A stretch of DNA of 64,000 nucleotides. Source: Lactobacillus melliventris. Its GTDB lineage: Bacteria > Bacillota > Bacilli > Lactobacillales > Lactobacillaceae. The position numbers were made by a program, and so were the translations under genes. Location of the stretch: positions 48,144 through 112,143 of the forward strand of contig NZ_JAAEEB010000005.1 of the NCBI RefSeq assembly GCF_013346935.1. The letters run 5' to 3'. Shown piece after piece: positions 16,613-24,870 of the stretch. Positions within the stretch are counted from its first letter, which is position 1. Each line of letters starts with the position of its first letter. The notes beneath the pieces were generated by a model, which did no database searches, had not been told where the DNA came from, and saw only the letters and a program-made list of their open reading frames with translations.

Positions 16613-18475
16613 ATGAAGAAAAATTTAAGAATTGTTAGCGCTGCTGCTGCTGCTTTATTAGCTGTTGCTCCTGTTGCTGCAGGCGCTGTATCAACTGTTT
16701 CAGCAGCTGATAATACAACTACTACAGCAAATACTGGAGCTCTGACTGCTAAAATCAACAGCAACAACTTAACTACAAGTGACAATGATCACCTTAACTT
16801 AACTGTATCTGCTGATGTTGCTGCAAATGTAGTTGATGGTGATGCAGTTTCTAACAGCAATTTAAGTGTTGCTATTAATTTGAATCATATGCCTAACGGA
16901 TTTGCATTAAGTCAAGTTAATAATGTATCTGATGTTAAAGTTTATGATGCTCGACAAGTATCTGTAGGGGCTGATGGTCAAGCTACTGTAAATAATGGTG
17001 CACAACCTGTCACTAACTTCCATAAGGGTGGCATTTATGTTGCTGTACTTTCGATGGATATTAGTGGTTTAGCTGCTACTCACAATTATTTTGTGAACGA
17101 CAGTACTACTGCAGTTACATCTTCTCCAAGTAGAAGTGTTCATCTTGTATTAGGAAGTCAAGCATTCTCAATTAATGATGCTTCTAGACAAGGTTATCCA
17201 TATGTAAAAACTAAGGATACACAAGATAAAAATGGTAATACCATTTACGGAACACGTGTTACCCAAGGTTCAGTAGTATTTGCTGATACAATTAGTGGTC
17301 TTATTAATAAAATCACTGATAAATATGTGCCTGCAACTACTCAAGTAGGTAATAATGCGGCTACAAGTTTCTGGACAAACATTGAGCAGGACGTAAGAGA
17401 TGGTCTTAAGGCTGCCGGTATAACTGTTAGAGCTGATAATAGTTTTGCTAGACCAACTAGTCCATTTACTCTTACTTTACGAGTAAGTGCTACTAACCAT
17501 AACACTGGAACATTTAGTGTAACTGTTCTTCCAGATCCATCATTTGGTGATGAAACATATCCACAAATTGATTATACTGAATATGCTGGAAGCAAGAACA
17601 ATAAGACTGATATGGCAGGTACAGTAGAGATTTCTTCTATTGGCGATGCAGCATTCAATTATATTCCATTAAATGGTTATGTAGATGAAGGTGCTATTCG
17701 TGCAGCCTTCACAGCTAGAGTTAGTGCATCTGACAGAACTAATTTGCCAATTAGTATTGATTCAAGCAAGGTAAATACTAAAGTTCTTGGTAGATACCCA
17801 GTTGTAGTTAGTGCTACTAATGCAGCAGGTAGAACTACTAAGGTTACATTCTATGTGACTGTTGGTCAAAAGGGTGCTACTTATGTAACTGTTCAAGCTG
17901 ATACTGATACAATTCCAGTATACAAGATTGAAGGTAACGTAGTAACTACTACTACCACAACTATTAAGAATGGTGACCAAATTGCTACATTTGGTGATCC
18001 AGTTAAAGTTGGTGACAAGACATACACTAGAATTAATGGTCTTGATTCCAACTTGTTTGTAGAAACTAAGTATGTTGACGGTACTGTTAAACCTGTTCCT
18101 GCAACACCTAAGACAGTTATGCACAACTCTTACATCTACGACAAGAACCACAAGCGTGTTGGTACTAACAAGCTTGCAGCTTACAGCACTGTAAATGTTT
18201 ACGGTACTCCAACTAAGCTTGCAGATGGCAGCCTTGCTTACAAGATTGGTGACAACCAATACGTAATGGCTGACAACATTGACGGTACTTCTCGTGTATT
18301 GTCACACAACGCTTATGTTTACAAGACCTCTAAGAAGCGTGCTGACAGACGTGTATTGAAGAAGGGTGCAACTGTTGTTACCTATGGTTCACCTTACACA
18401 TTCAAGAATGGTAAGGCTTACTACCGTATCGGCGGACCTAAGAAGCAATACGTTAAAGTTGCTAACTTTAAGTAA
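16613..18475 (+). CDS. S-layer-type surface protein with C-terminal SLAP domains
   Basis: A 620-residue exported protein. The signal peptide (MKKNLRIVSAAAAALLAVAP, cleavage after VSA near residue 31) is typical of acidophilus-group S-layer proteins. The middle is Thr/Asn/Val-rich with beta-type segments, including the recurrent GRYPVVVSATNAAGRTTKVT near residue 405. The last 120 residues are two SLAP repeats (MHNSYIYDKNHKRV and LSHNAYVYKTSKKRA, each ending near a GDNQYV/KKQYVKV box) that bind wall (lipo)teichoic acids. It is longer than the usual 440-residue SlpA, so it may be an SlpX- or SlpB-like subunit. Strong promoter, long leader and biased codons in the 3' part suggest high expression. 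Confidence 0.85.
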   Translation: MKKNLRIVSAAAAALLAVAPVAAGAVSTVSAADNTTTTANTGALTAKINSNNLTTSDNDHLNLTVSADVAANVVDGDAVSNSNLSVAINLNHMPNGFALSQVNNVSDVKVYDARQVSVGADGQATVNNGAQPVTNFHKGGIYVAVLSMDISGLAATHNYFVNDSTTAVTSSPSRSVHLVLGSQAFSINDASRQGYPYVKTKDTQDKNGNTIYGTRVTQGSVVFADTISGLINKITDKYVPATTQVGNNAATSFWTNIEQDVRDGLKAAGITVRADNSFARPTSPFTLTLRVSATNHNTGTFSVTVLPDPSFGDETYPQIDYTEYAGSKNNKTDMAGTVEISSIGDAAFNYIPLNGYVDEGAIRAAFTARVSASDRTNLPISIDSSKVNTKVLGRYPVVVSATNAAGRTTKVTFYVTVGQKGATYVTVQADTDTIPVYKIEGNVVTTTTTTIKNGDQIATFGDPVKVGDKTYTRINGLDSNLFVETKYVDGTVKPVPATPKTVMHNSYIYDKNHKRVGTNKLAAYSTVNVYGTPTKLADGSLAYKIGDNQYVMADNIDGTSRVLSHNAYVYKTSKKRADRRVLKKGATVVTYGSPYTFKNGKAYYRIGGPKKQYVKVANFK

Positions 18476-18497
18476 TTAATTCTTAGTTAATTACACG

Positions 18498-18529
18498 AAA
18501 ACGGAAATGTGTTACATTTCCGTTTTTTT
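18498..18529 (+). terminator. Terminator of the S-layer-type gene
   Basis: Stem AAACGGAAATGT / ACATTTCCGTTT with a very short loop, followed by seven Ts. Confidence 0.92.
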
Positions 18530-18608
18530 GTTGCCTTTTTTAGCTATGCAAGCGATAACAATATTGGTATAATGGCTTTTATCAATTTTAAAATTAGGAG
18601 AAGCTTAA

Positions 18609-19451
18609 ATGATAAAAGAAGATAATACCATTTGCAACTTACCCCCAAGTAAAGACTATCCCATTTGGTCAGAAAGGTTATTGCGCCAGCGCATAGCAGA
18701 AGATAAGAAGATTTTAGACTATCTGGTGTTTGATGAAGAATACTGTGTTAGTGCCAGTACCATTGCCCTGTATCAGTTTCAAAATCAGCCGCTGTGGGGC
18801 AAGTTCAAAAGCGCCATTTTTGACAGTAAGTGCGGCATAGTCTTAAGTGGTCGTAGTACCAAATCTCATCTGACTTCATTTGCGCAAAAGTGCTTGTTTG
18901 CCGGTCTTGAGTTTCAGCGTGAATTTGCCCGTCAAATTGGTTTAGCAGGACACAACGTCATAGCTACTGGCAAACTGGCTTACTTTTCCACTCGCAGCTA
19001 CAACACCAGTAATCTTGACTGGGTTGCGCTCCATCAAATGGCCGACTATCAACCAATGCAGAACCACATGTTTGTCTTTGAAACTGTCAGTATTAGCAAC
19101 AACAAATACCTTTTTGCTTACCGCAACTGCAGCCGGCATTTAACAGATAAGATATGTAACAGCTTATTCTTTAACCATGCCCTGTATGTGCTTAACAGTA
19201 CCCATTTAGAGCAGAATTTAGGCTGGCGGGTTAGGAAATTTCATGGCAAATCTCTGATTGATCAACCGGCTAATTTTCATCCGCATCAATCTCTAGCAGA
19301 TTTAAGTCTCAAAAGTATTATGACGGAAGTTCTGGATAAAAAGCACCTACGTTACGGTAACTACTTGGCAGATTTTTATGAATTGCCCCAAATGACCGAG
19401 GCACATAAGAAGGCCTACTATTCCAGCAAGAGACCCGACAGCTTATATTAG
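18609..19451 (+). CDS. ComK-like competence transcription factor (divergent)
   Basis: A 280-residue soluble protein. Its central part lines up with Bacillus ComK by eye: the IFDSKCGIVLSGRSTKSHL block matches the ComK D-x-x-C ... GR block, YFSTRSYNTSNLDWVALHQM matches the ComK F-x-T-x-S ... W-x-x-x-H block, and FETVSISNNKYLFAYRN matches the following beta/DNA-binding region. It is longer than ComK (192 aa), with extra N- and C-terminal sequence. An extended -10 (TGGTATAAT, ending 18573) and AGGAG give it its own promoter. A sigma-factor-like gene follows 235 bp downstream. I rate ComK family membership as likely but not certain. Confidence 0.6.
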   Translation: MIKEDNTICNLPPSKDYPIWSERLLRQRIAEDKKILDYLVFDEEYCVSASTIALYQFQNQPLWGKFKSAIFDSKCGIVLSGRSTKSHLTSFAQKCLFAGLEFQREFARQIGLAGHNVIATGKLAYFSTRSYNTSNLDWVALHQMADYQPMQNHMFVFETVSISNNKYLFAYRNCSRHLTDKICNSLFFNHALYVLNSTHLEQNLGWRVRKFHGKSLIDQPANFHPHQSLADLSLKSIMTEVLDKKHLRYGNYLADFYELPQMTEAHKKAYYSSKRPDSLY

Positions 19452-19456
19452 CTTGC

Positions 19457-19491
19457 TACACGAATTAAGTAATTGATTCGTGTATTTTTTT
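19457..19491 (+). terminator. Terminator of the ComK-like gene
   Basis: Nine-bp stem TACACGAAT / ATTCGTGTA followed by a seven-T run. Confidence 0.9.
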
Positions 19492-19644
19492 AACTCTTTT
19501 TTCACCCAAAAATTGCCCGTTATTAAGCTGTCTGCAGCTATAATTAGGAAAATTTTTTATTTTATTAAAATAAGCAGTGATAGTATAATCAACGCCTCAT
19601 TTTACGTTTTTGCTATTTTAATAAACCTTGTTAATCTATGGGGG

Positions 19645-19658
19645 CACAAGCGCTTGTG
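19645..19658 (+). promoter_or_regulatory. Perfect 14-bp palindrome in the leader of the sigma-factor gene
   Basis: CACAAGCGCTTGTG lies about 30 nt before the start codon and downstream of a TATAAT-like -10 near 19583. A second inverted repeat (GTGAC near 19656 with GTCAC near 19680) spans the AAAGGA ribosome binding site. Could be a protein operator or a translation-controlling hairpin. Confidence 0.45.
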
Positions 19659-19686
19659 ACAAAATGACATAAAGGAAACGTCACAA

Positions 19687-20178
19687 ATGAAGATTAACCA
19701 ACAGGCATTTTTAACAGCATGGAATAACCAAAAATTAGTTAGAGGCGCATTAAAGGCCGCCCACGTCAGAGTGGACTATACTAATTATGAGGACCTTTTT
19801 CAAGAAGGTATTTTAATATACGCGGAAATGTTAACCAAGTTAGCAGATAAGAAGCGTCCAGAAGTAGATCGGCTGAGTTTTCGCAAAATTATCTGGCACA
19901 CTATTGATCTGTTGCGCAAAAGGCAGCATCAATCAGAAGAAGAAATTGCCTTTGATTCGCTCACAGAAGCTACATTAATAACTAACTGGAATAACCAGCT
20001 GGTTCTTAAGGGTGAGCTTGTTCGTATGAACGAGATAGAAAAATTGCTATTTATTAATCACTTAATTGGTGGTCAAACTATCAGTGCCTTGGCTCAAGAA
20101 GCCCATGTGAGCCGAGTTCAGCTGCAGAGAAGCAAGCATAATTTGTTAATTCACTTACGTGAAATTTTAGAAAAATAA
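19687..20178 (+). CDS. SigH/ComX-like alternative sigma factor
   Basis: A 163-residue protein of the small sigma-70 type. The N-terminal region 2 is recognisable in YEDLFQEGILIYAEMLTKL and the adjacent FRKIIWHTIDLLRKRQHQ, which would contact core polymerase and the -10. The C-terminal helix-turn-helix, GGQTISALAQEAHVSRVQLQRSKHNLL, is region 4. Length and layout match the SigH/ComX-like sigma factors of lactobacilli, whose role in Latilactobacillus sakei is to drive late competence genes. It lies next to a ComK-like gene and inside the S-layer island. Its leader holds a strong palindrome, so expression is probably tightly controlled. Confidence 0.72.
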   Translation: MKINQQAFLTAWNNQKLVRGALKAAHVRVDYTNYEDLFQEGILIYAEMLTKLADKKRPEVDRLSFRKIIWHTIDLLRKRQHQSEEEIAFDSLTEATLITNWNNQLVLKGELVRMNEIEKLLFINHLIGGQTISALAQEAHVSRVQLQRSKHNLLIHLREILEK

Positions 20179-20239
20179 TTACTATTTGTAATATAAAAAC
20201 GATCTATATTACTTTTTGACTACAATTCAAGTGCAGCTA

Positions 20240-20268
20240 TTGTTTATAGTCTAATTGCCCGATACAAT
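20240..20268 (+). promoter_or_regulatory. Promoter of the SLAP glucosaminidase gene
   Basis: TTGTTT (20240-20245), a 17-bp spacer and TACAAT (20263-20268), followed by AAGGAGG about 10 nt before the ATG at 20300. Confidence 0.7.
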
Positions 20269-20299
20269 AAAGGTGTCGGTTAAGGAGGAAATATTATTT

Positions 20300-21517
20300 A
20301 TGAAGAAAAGACTAATCACTGGTTTTGCGACAGCTGTCCTCGCCTCAGCGGTTGTCATGCCGGTTACCAACAACTTAATTGCCAATTATCCAGTACGTGC
20401 TGAGAAAGTATCTGCAGCTACTGCGGCTGAAACTGCGTTTTTAAATACTATGTCTAAGCAGGCACAGAAGGTATCAAAGAAATACGGCTTATATCCTTCA
20501 GTGATGATTGCCCAGGCAATCGTAGAATCTAATTGGGGTAAGTCAGGCTTGGCAGTCAATGCCAATAACTTATTTGGTATGAAAGCTAATGACGACTGGC
20601 CCGGAGCAACATACTCGTCTAAGACTCGTGAAGAAGATAAGAACGGCAAGAGCTATTACGTAACCGCTAAGTTTAGAAAATACGACTCTTGTCAGGACTC
20701 ATTTGATGATAATGGTAAGAAACTGCGCTTAGGAGTAACTTGGCAGCCTGAGCGCTATCAAGGAGCTTGGTTGGAAAACGCCGTTTCTTATACAGATGCC
20801 ACTCAGGCGCTAACTGGTACGTATGCGACTGACAGCAAATACAACACGACCTTGAATGCCAGAATTGCTAACTACAATTTGACGCAATATGACCCTACGG
20901 TTTCAAACACCAGCAAGTCTTATGTCGTCAAGAAAGCGGGCGCTACTTACGCGTGGCCTACTGACCATTCGGTTTCAGCTAAGACTAATTCCGTTGCTAA
21001 GGGCGATGCCGTTACTGTTACGAAGACCATTACCTATTATAATGGTAAAAAGCGCATGTATATCTCCGGCAAGGGCTGGGTTAATGATACGCTCTTAGAC
21101 TTGGGCAGCGCACTTCCTCCTGCTTCGCAAGCCCCTAAGGGTGAAAAAAAGGTCAACAAGACTTTAATGCACAACTCTTATGTCTATAACTCTGAGGGTA
21201 AACGTGTTAAAAAGCTGAAGGCAATCAAGGTACCTAACACTGGCAAAGTGATTGCGACTTACGGCACTAAAACTATTAACGGTAAAAAATATTACCGTAT
21301 TGGTGAAAACCAGTATATTGCCAGCGGCAATATTGATGGCACAGTGAGACCATTAAAAAAGAACGCTTATGTTTATAACGATTACGGCAATCGTGACAAT
21401 CAGCTGGTGATGAAGAAGGGGCAGTCAGTCGCAACCTTTGGCAGTGCAATTAATATTTATGGTCATAAGTATTATAGAATTGGTATTCACCAGTATATTA
21501 AGAAAGGCAATTTCTAG
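20300..21517 (+). CDS. SLAP-anchored peptidoglycan hydrolase, GH73 glucosaminidase type
   Basis: A 405-residue secreted autolysin. The signal peptide runs MKKRLITGFATAVLASAVVM, with cleavage likely after VSA near residue 38. The GH73 domain (about 45-200) contains YPSVMIAQAIVESNWGKSGL, where the Glu of IVESNWG is the expected catalytic acid, and NANNLFGMKA. A bacterial SH3-like or linker segment (AGATYAWPTDHSVSAKTN) follows. Two C-terminal SLAP repeats begin at MHNSYVYNSEGKRV and KKNAYVYNDYGNRD. It cleaves the glycan strand and is held on the wall by SLAP. The start is set by AAGGAGG; an upstream in-frame reading from 20255 is unsupported. Confidence 0.88.
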   Translation: MKKRLITGFATAVLASAVVMPVTNNLIANYPVRAEKVSAATAAETAFLNTMSKQAQKVSKKYGLYPSVMIAQAIVESNWGKSGLAVNANNLFGMKANDDWPGATYSSKTREEDKNGKSYYVTAKFRKYDSCQDSFDDNGKKLRLGVTWQPERYQGAWLENAVSYTDATQALTGTYATDSKYNTTLNARIANYNLTQYDPTVSNTSKSYVVKKAGATYAWPTDHSVSAKTNSVAKGDAVTVTKTITYYNGKKRMYISGKGWVNDTLLDLGSALPPASQAPKGEKKVNKTLMHNSYVYNSEGKRVKKLKAIKVPNTGKVIATYGTKTINGKKYYRIGENQYIASGNIDGTVRPLKKNAYVYNDYGNRDNQLVMKKGQSVATFGSAINIYGHKYYRIGIHQYIKKGNF

Positions 21518-21563
21518 ATCAGGGTCAAACGGTAAAAAGCAGAAATAAGGAATGAAAATTTAG

Positions 21564-22724
21564 ATGAAGATAAAGAAACTAATAACTACTATTGCTATCG
21601 GAGTAGGTTTAGTTGCACCTATTTTTAATGTTAATCACACACAGGTAGTTGAAGCTGCCTCAATTAATTCAATCGCAAAACAAAACAGCTATGTCGGCGA
21701 GACATTTTTGTATCAAATGTTGCAGACGCAGAATATCAAGTATAACAAATTTTATGCTAAAGGCAATAAAATCAAGTATCGAAAAGGAACACCTGAGGGT
21801 ATTGTCATCCATGAGACTGCTACCCCTGGAGCTTCCGCCTATAACGAAGCCATTTACTTCAACCGTGAATGGATGAATATGTACTCCTACGTTCATGCCT
21901 TTGTCGACAGTAAGCAAGTTATTCAAATGATGACGCCCAACTACGGTGTCTGGGGTGCGGGCGCAATTGCCAACAACCGCTTTATTCAAATTGAGCTTTG
22001 TCGGGAAAACACGCGCAACAAATTTGCTAAAAGCGTCAATAATGATGCTATTTATGCCGCTAAGTTATTGCATCGCTATGACATCACGCCCGTGAATGCT
22101 TCAAATACTGGCAAGGGAACTATTTGGTCGCACCACGCTGTATCGCGCTTTTTAGGTGGTACCAATCATACCGATCCGGATGGCTATTTCCAAAAATGGG
22201 GCTATTCGATGAATGATTTCTTCTCCCTGCTCAAATATTATTATGACATGCAGGCGGCTGAAACCTCTAATACCACAGTGCCCGATAATAACGTGGGCAC
22301 GAGTGATCCGGTGGTTTCTGATTCTAATACTGATTCTGACCCTGACCCCGTTTCTCAAGCACCGACTGGCAACAAGACTTTAATGCACGATGCTTATACT
22401 TATGATGCCCAGGGTAATCGCACCACCGCTGCACTGAAAACTGCAGGTACTGTGGTGACTGTGGCGCAAGAAAAAGTTATCAACGGTAAAAAGTACTTGC
22501 AAATTGGTGAAAATGAATACGTTGTTGCCAGCAACATTGTTGGTACTAAGCGAATTTTAACTCATAATGCTTATATTTATGACACTACCGGAATTCGCAG
22601 TGATAATGCAAAACTTTTACGCGGCACTTCTGTGCGCACTTATGGCGGCCGCATCAATATTGGTGGCAAAATGTACTACCCAATTGATACCAACCGCTTT
22701 GTCAAAGCAGCTAATTTTAAGTAG
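21564..22724 (+). CDS. SLAP-anchored N-acetylmuramoyl-L-alanine amidase
   Basis: A 386-residue secreted autolysin. A signal peptide (residues 1-32, ending VVEA) is followed by an amidase_2 domain with the zinc and catalytic residues in GIVIHETATPGASA (His), IQIELCREN (Glu) and WSHHAVSRFLGGTNHTDPDGYF (His and Asp). It cleaves the bond between N-acetylmuramic acid and L-Ala. A Ser/Asp/Thr linker (DNNVGTSDPVVSDSNTDSDP) leads to two SLAP repeats starting at MHDAYTYDAQGNRT and THNAYIYDTTGIRS. It lies 46 bp after the glucosaminidase gene on the same strand and probably in one transcript, so the two enzymes would attack glycan and peptide links together. Confidence 0.88.
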   Translation: MKIKKLITTIAIGVGLVAPIFNVNHTQVVEAASINSIAKQNSYVGETFLYQMLQTQNIKYNKFYAKGNKIKYRKGTPEGIVIHETATPGASAYNEAIYFNREWMNMYSYVHAFVDSKQVIQMMTPNYGVWGAGAIANNRFIQIELCRENTRNKFAKSVNNDAIYAAKLLHRYDITPVNASNTGKGTIWSHHAVSRFLGGTNHTDPDGYFQKWGYSMNDFFSLLKYYYDMQAAETSNTTVPDNNVGTSDPVVSDSNTDSDPDPVSQAPTGNKTLMHDAYTYDAQGNRTTAALKTAGTVVTVAQEKVINGKKYLQIGENEYVVASNIVGTKRILTHNAYIYDTTGIRSDNAKLLRGTSVRTYGGRINIGGKMYYPIDTNRFVKAANFK

Positions 22725-22743
22725 CAAGTAAAGAAACAGGTTA

Positions 22744-22774
22744 TGATATGACCCCCAAATTTGGGGGTCATTTT
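22744..22774 (+). terminator. Hairpin derived from an IS end, acting as terminator
   Basis: TGACCCCCAAATTTGGGGGTCA (22749-22770) is a perfect palindrome followed by TTTT. The stretch from TGATATGA through the hairpin matches the left end of the IS3-like element at 63874, except that the 11-nt segment between its two AAATTT repeats is missing. It would terminate the glucosaminidase-amidase transcript. Confidence 0.7.
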
Positions 22775-22854
22775 GTTATTTCTCACCCGTATTATTTTCT
22801 TCATTTGGCAATTTCTTGTATAATCGACTAAGAATAAATGAGGGGGCATTCCTT

Positions 22855-24684
22855 GTGGCACAGTTGTCTTTATTCTTAGTTGTTTTGTTTGCGCTGGTAG
22901 TGCCTATATTAATGGCGCGTTTGCGGGTTAATGCAGTTCCGACTGCAGTTGCAGAAATTATTATTGGTATTGTGTTAGGTGCAAGTGGCTTCAATCTCGT
23001 CCGGCCGACCCATGACCTGTCTTTTCTGTCAAATTTAGGCGTGATCTTGTTACTATTTTTGTCAGGGATGGAAATTAACTTTGACTTGTTAAAGCCGGGT
23101 CAAAAAACCAAAAGAAAAAAGGGTCAGATTGCTCCTTTTAAAGTGGCACTCAACGCCTTTTTAGGTGTGACAATTTTGTCTATTTGCTTAGCATTATTGT
23201 TAAAAGTGTTGGGTTTATTTGGGGACGTCATGCTGGCAACCATCATTTTTATGACTGTTGCTTTGGGCGTGGTGATTGCTACCTTGAAGGAAAAGGATAT
23301 TTTAAACAGACCCATCGGACAGACAATTTTACTAACTGCAGTTTTAGGGGAAGTAATTCCCTTAATGCTCTTAACGGTTTATGCAGCCATTAATGGCGGT
23401 AACACTAAGCAGCTGTGGCTGATTATCCTGCTCTTTGGCGTTGCTATTTTATTATTGTGGCGCTTTAAGCAGCCCTACTTATGGTTTGTAAAGGTGACCA
23501 AATCAACCACTCAGTTAGATGTCCGTTTAGCTTTCTTTCTAATATTTGCTTTGGTTACGGTAGCAGAGAGAGTAGGAGTAGAAAACATCCTGGGAGCGTT
23601 TTTAGCCGGCATTGTCATGAAGTTGCTGGAACCTAGTCAGGAAACAGCGGACAAGTTAACCTCAATCGGCTATGGTTTCTTCATTCCTATTTTCTTTATC
23701 ATGACGGGAGTAAAACTTAATTTAAGGTCACTTTTGGTCCACCCAAAATCACTGATTTTATTACCAATATTAATCTTGTTTCTGTTCTTAGCTAAAGTAC
23801 CTGTTGCTTTGGTTTACGCTCAAAAATTCGGCAGCAGAAATGGTATTGCCGGGGGCTTTTTAACTGCAACTACCATTACTATAGTGCTTCCGACTTTAGC
23901 AGTAGCACGTAAATTAAACGTTATTACACGGCTGCAATCAGATGTTTTTATCCTGGCTGCTGTGATCGTCTGCATTCTGTGCCCAATTTTATTTAACGCC
24001 ATTTTTGAATTGAAAGCAGAAGATCGCATTAAAGAAAAAGTCGTGATTTTGGGCACGAATGCCTTGACTGTCCCCGTAATGCTTGACCTGCATGATAACT
24101 GGTATTCAGTTAAGATGTATACTACCAGTAACGAACACTATCATATTTATAAAAGCCGCGTGCCACAATTAAAATTATTATCCCAATTGGACAGTGCGAG
24201 CTTGGCACAATCCGGTGCTTTTACTGGTAATATTTTTGTTGCGGCCATGAGGTCTGACGATACTAATTTGCGGCTAGGGCAGCTGGCACAAGAGCAGGGT
24301 GACTTCAAGCGCATTATTATTTGTCAAAAGCGTGCTGATATTGCCAGGGTCAAGGACTTGCGCAAGAATGGTATGGAAGTCTTTGACTTGAGTAATATAA
24401 CTTCCGCACTCTTACGGGCACTAATCGAATCGCCCGCTCTCTATAGTGTCTTGAGTGATACTAAAAATGCGGTTTACTCTGTTGTCGTCCGTAATACGCA
24501 GTACTCGGGTCGCCAACTGATGGACTGGGACGTGGCTCATGACATCACCGTCAGCCGTATTCGCCGGGGGCAAGAGTGGCTGGTGCCACACGGTCATACT
24601 GTCATTGAATTAGGTGATGAACTGATTTTCACCGCAAAATATCAAGCGGCCGATCGTATGCGCCAGGTTATCGGCAAAAAATAA
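22855..24684 (+). CDS. CPA2-family cation/proton antiporter with TrkA-type regulatory domains
   Basis: A 609-residue membrane protein. The first 390 residues hold 11-13 hydrophobic segments of the Na+/H+ or K+/H+ exchanger type (LSNLGVILLLFLSGMEIN is the typical TM3-4 region, GAFLAGIVMKLLE a conserved transport helix). Then comes a soluble region starting KEKVVILGTNALTVPVML, a nucleotide-binding TrkA-N-like fold with a degenerate Rossmann glycine motif, and a TrkA-C domain (NTQYSGRQLMDWDVAHDITVSRIRRG). The GTG at 22855 is the start because GAGGGGG lies 8 nt upstream and the promoter -10 (TATAAT, 22819-22824) overlaps the longer reading. Likely role is K+ or Na+ efflux and pH control. Confidence 0.85.
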   Translation: MAQLSLFLVVLFALVVPILMARLRVNAVPTAVAEIIIGIVLGASGFNLVRPTHDLSFLSNLGVILLLFLSGMEINFDLLKPGQKTKRKKGQIAPFKVALNAFLGVTILSICLALLLKVLGLFGDVMLATIIFMTVALGVVIATLKEKDILNRPIGQTILLTAVLGEVIPLMLLTVYAAINGGNTKQLWLIILLFGVAILLLWRFKQPYLWFVKVTKSTTQLDVRLAFFLIFALVTVAERVGVENILGAFLAGIVMKLLEPSQETADKLTSIGYGFFIPIFFIMTGVKLNLRSLLVHPKSLILLPILILFLFLAKVPVALVYAQKFGSRNGIAGGFLTATTITIVLPTLAVARKLNVITRLQSDVFILAAVIVCILCPILFNAIFELKAEDRIKEKVVILGTNALTVPVMLDLHDNWYSVKMYTTSNEHYHIYKSRVPQLKLLSQLDSASLAQSGAFTGNIFVAAMRSDDTNLRLGQLAQEQGDFKRIIICQKRADIARVKDLRKNGMEVFDLSNITSALLRALIESPALYSVLSDTKNAVYSVVVRNTQYSGRQLMDWDVAHDITVSRIRRGQEWLVPHGHTVIELGDELIFTAKYQAADRMRQVIGKK

Positions 24685-24709
24685 TTACTAATTAGACTGA
24701 CTAACAAAG

Positions 24710-24736
24710 GACTGATTTTGACAATCAGTCTTTTTT
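24710..24736 (+). terminator. Terminator of the antiporter gene
   Basis: Eight-bp stem GACTGATT / AATCAGTC, 5-nt loop, six Ts. Confidence 0.92.
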
Positions 24737-24870
24737 AATTGAGAATTTTTCTCAGTTAGAAAATAATACAAAAATTAAGAAGTGACTGTCAGCATTTTTT
24801 AATTCTCAGTTAAAATATACTCTTGTATAGTTATAATAATTTTAATTTTTAAATATTGAAAGGTTTAGAT

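Noticed and set aside
17762..18259. 165-codon minus-strand frame inside the S-layer-type gene
   Set aside because: Shadow of the strongly biased codons of the real gene; composition (Val/Ser/Asn/Cys-rich) is not protein-like.
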